Positions 4,695 to 5,171 of a DNA stretch of 5,171 nt are shown one piece after another. Made by a program: the position numbers and the translations under genes. The DNA is taken from contig JAFAFF010000048.1 in the NCBI GenBank assembly GCA_023423605.1, positions 1 through 5,171 of the forward strand, written 5' to 3'. Origin of the DNA: Pseudomonadota bacterium. Lineage in GTDB: Bacteria; Pseudomonadota; Gammaproteobacteria; Xanthomonadales; Xanthomonadaceae. Each line of letters begins with the position of its first letter. The stretch's first letter is position 1. The notes beneath the pieces are model-generated. The model was given only the letters and a program-made list of their open reading frames with translations, made no database searches and was not told the DNA's origin.

Positions 4695-5171
4695 CGCAGG
4701 TTCGCGTAGCTCAGGTAAGCATTGATCATCGGCTCGCCCCACATGAAGACCAGCCAGCCGGCGATGGCCAGGTACGGACCGAATGGAATGGGCGTGGCGC
4801 GGTCACGGCCACGGCTGTACAGCCAGATGGAGCCGACGATGGCGCCCACCACCGACGACAGCAGGATGATCGGCAGCACGCCCTTCAGCCCGCACCATGC
4901 GCCCAGCGCGGCCAGCAGCTTGAAATCGCCGTGGCCCATGCCTTCCTTGCCGGTGAGCTGCTTGAACAGCCACCACACCGACCAGAGCGACAGATACCCG
5001 ACCAGCGCGCCCAGCAGGGCAGGCTTGGCCGGCATGTACAGGTTGTCCACCGCGCCGATCAGCCCCAGCCACATCAGGGGCAGGGTGAGCTGGTCCGGCA
5101 ACAACTGGGTGCGCAGATCGATGCCGGACAGCGCCACCAGGAAGCACGACAGCACGATGGCACCGAAGCCC
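4691..5171 (-). CDS. pilD: Type IV prepilin peptidase/N-methyltransferase PilD, C-terminal part (5' end outside window)
   Basis: PilD is an inner-membrane aspartic protease that cleaves the leader of type IV prepilins and type II secretion pseudopilins and methylates the new N-terminus. The frame is open to the window edge and shows the last 159 residues; a GTG at 5155 is only an internal valine codon. Numbered from the edge, the two catalytic aspartates appear as D18 in SGIDLRTQLLPD and D82 in GMGHGDFK (the GxGD motif), 64 residues apart as in characterised prepilin peptidases. Several hydrophobic segments (about 4-16, 30-44, 52-68, 93-112, 124-141) fit a polytopic protease domain. The N-terminal cysteine-containing methylase part is outside the window. 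In Xanthomonads this gene normally follows pilB and pilC and serves type IV pili and the type II secretion system. coaE follows with a 4-base overlap. Confidence 0.95.
   Translation of the reverse strand, partial: GFGAIVLSCFLVALSGIDLRTQLLPDQLTLPLMWLGLIGAVDNLYMPAKPALLGALVGYLSLWSVWWLFKQLTGKEGMGHGDFKLLAALGAWCGLKGVLPIILLSSVVGAIVGSIWLYSRGRDRATPIPFGPYLAIAGWLVFMWGEPMINAYLSYANLR

Noticed and set aside
4050..4709. Plus-strand ORF of 219 codons opposite coaE
   Set aside because: coaE is unmistakable on the other strand, and this frame begins inside the REP pair.

Overview
The window reads as chromosomal DNA of a high-GC gammaproteobacterium of the Xanthomonadaceae, most probably Stenotrophomonas (S. 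maltophilia group). The reasons are the strongly GC-biased third codon positions, a rimK / colRS-type two-component pair / pilD-coaE neighbourhood, and a paired GTAG-headed palindromic repeat of the SMAG class known from S. maltophilia. The genus is an inference; no rRNA or tRNA gene is present to confirm it. There is no sign of phage, transposase or CRISPR.

Layout, left to right. Bases 1-330 (+) are the 3' end of rimK, the ribosomal protein S6 glutamate ligase. Bases 331-592 are noncoding but rich in signals: a TTTAAC-N5-TTTAAT direct repeat resembling an OmpR/PmrA-type box, a nested stem-loop, a strong intrinsic terminator ending near 503, and a 17-bp dyad. Together these suggest a roughly 120-nt small RNA, or a structured rimK 3' end. 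Bases 593-1087 (+) encode a small exported protein of unknown function with two cysteines. Bases 1088-1244 form an unusually structured leader. Bases 1245-3252 (+) encode an overlapping response regulator and histidine kinase pair that looks like ColR/ColS (called VgrR/VgrS in Xanthomonas). Bases 3253-3452 hold a 52-bp perfect palindrome ending in a T-run. Bases 3453-3992 (+) encode an exported type 1-like pilin subunit with no chaperone or usher beside it.

The right side runs on the minus strand: pilD (prepilin peptidase, cut by the window edge) overlaps coaE (dephospho-CoA kinase) by four bases. coaE converges on the pilin gene, and the junction is filled by an inverted pair of SMAG repeats. 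The conserved tetranucleotide of one repeat supplies the coaE stop codon.

Functionally the window combines core housekeeping functions (rimK, coaE) with envelope functions: a membrane sensor and its regulator, a pilin-like surface protein, and the peptidase that matures type IV pilins and type II secretion pseudopilins. The pilin at 3453 has a Sec signal peptide and chaperone-usher features, so it is not a PilD substrate. No entirely new gene system is evident. The parts most worth testing are noncoding: the candidate RNA at about 385-503 with its putative response-regulator box, the leader hairpin and possible short ORF ahead of the response regulator, and the 52-bp palindrome.
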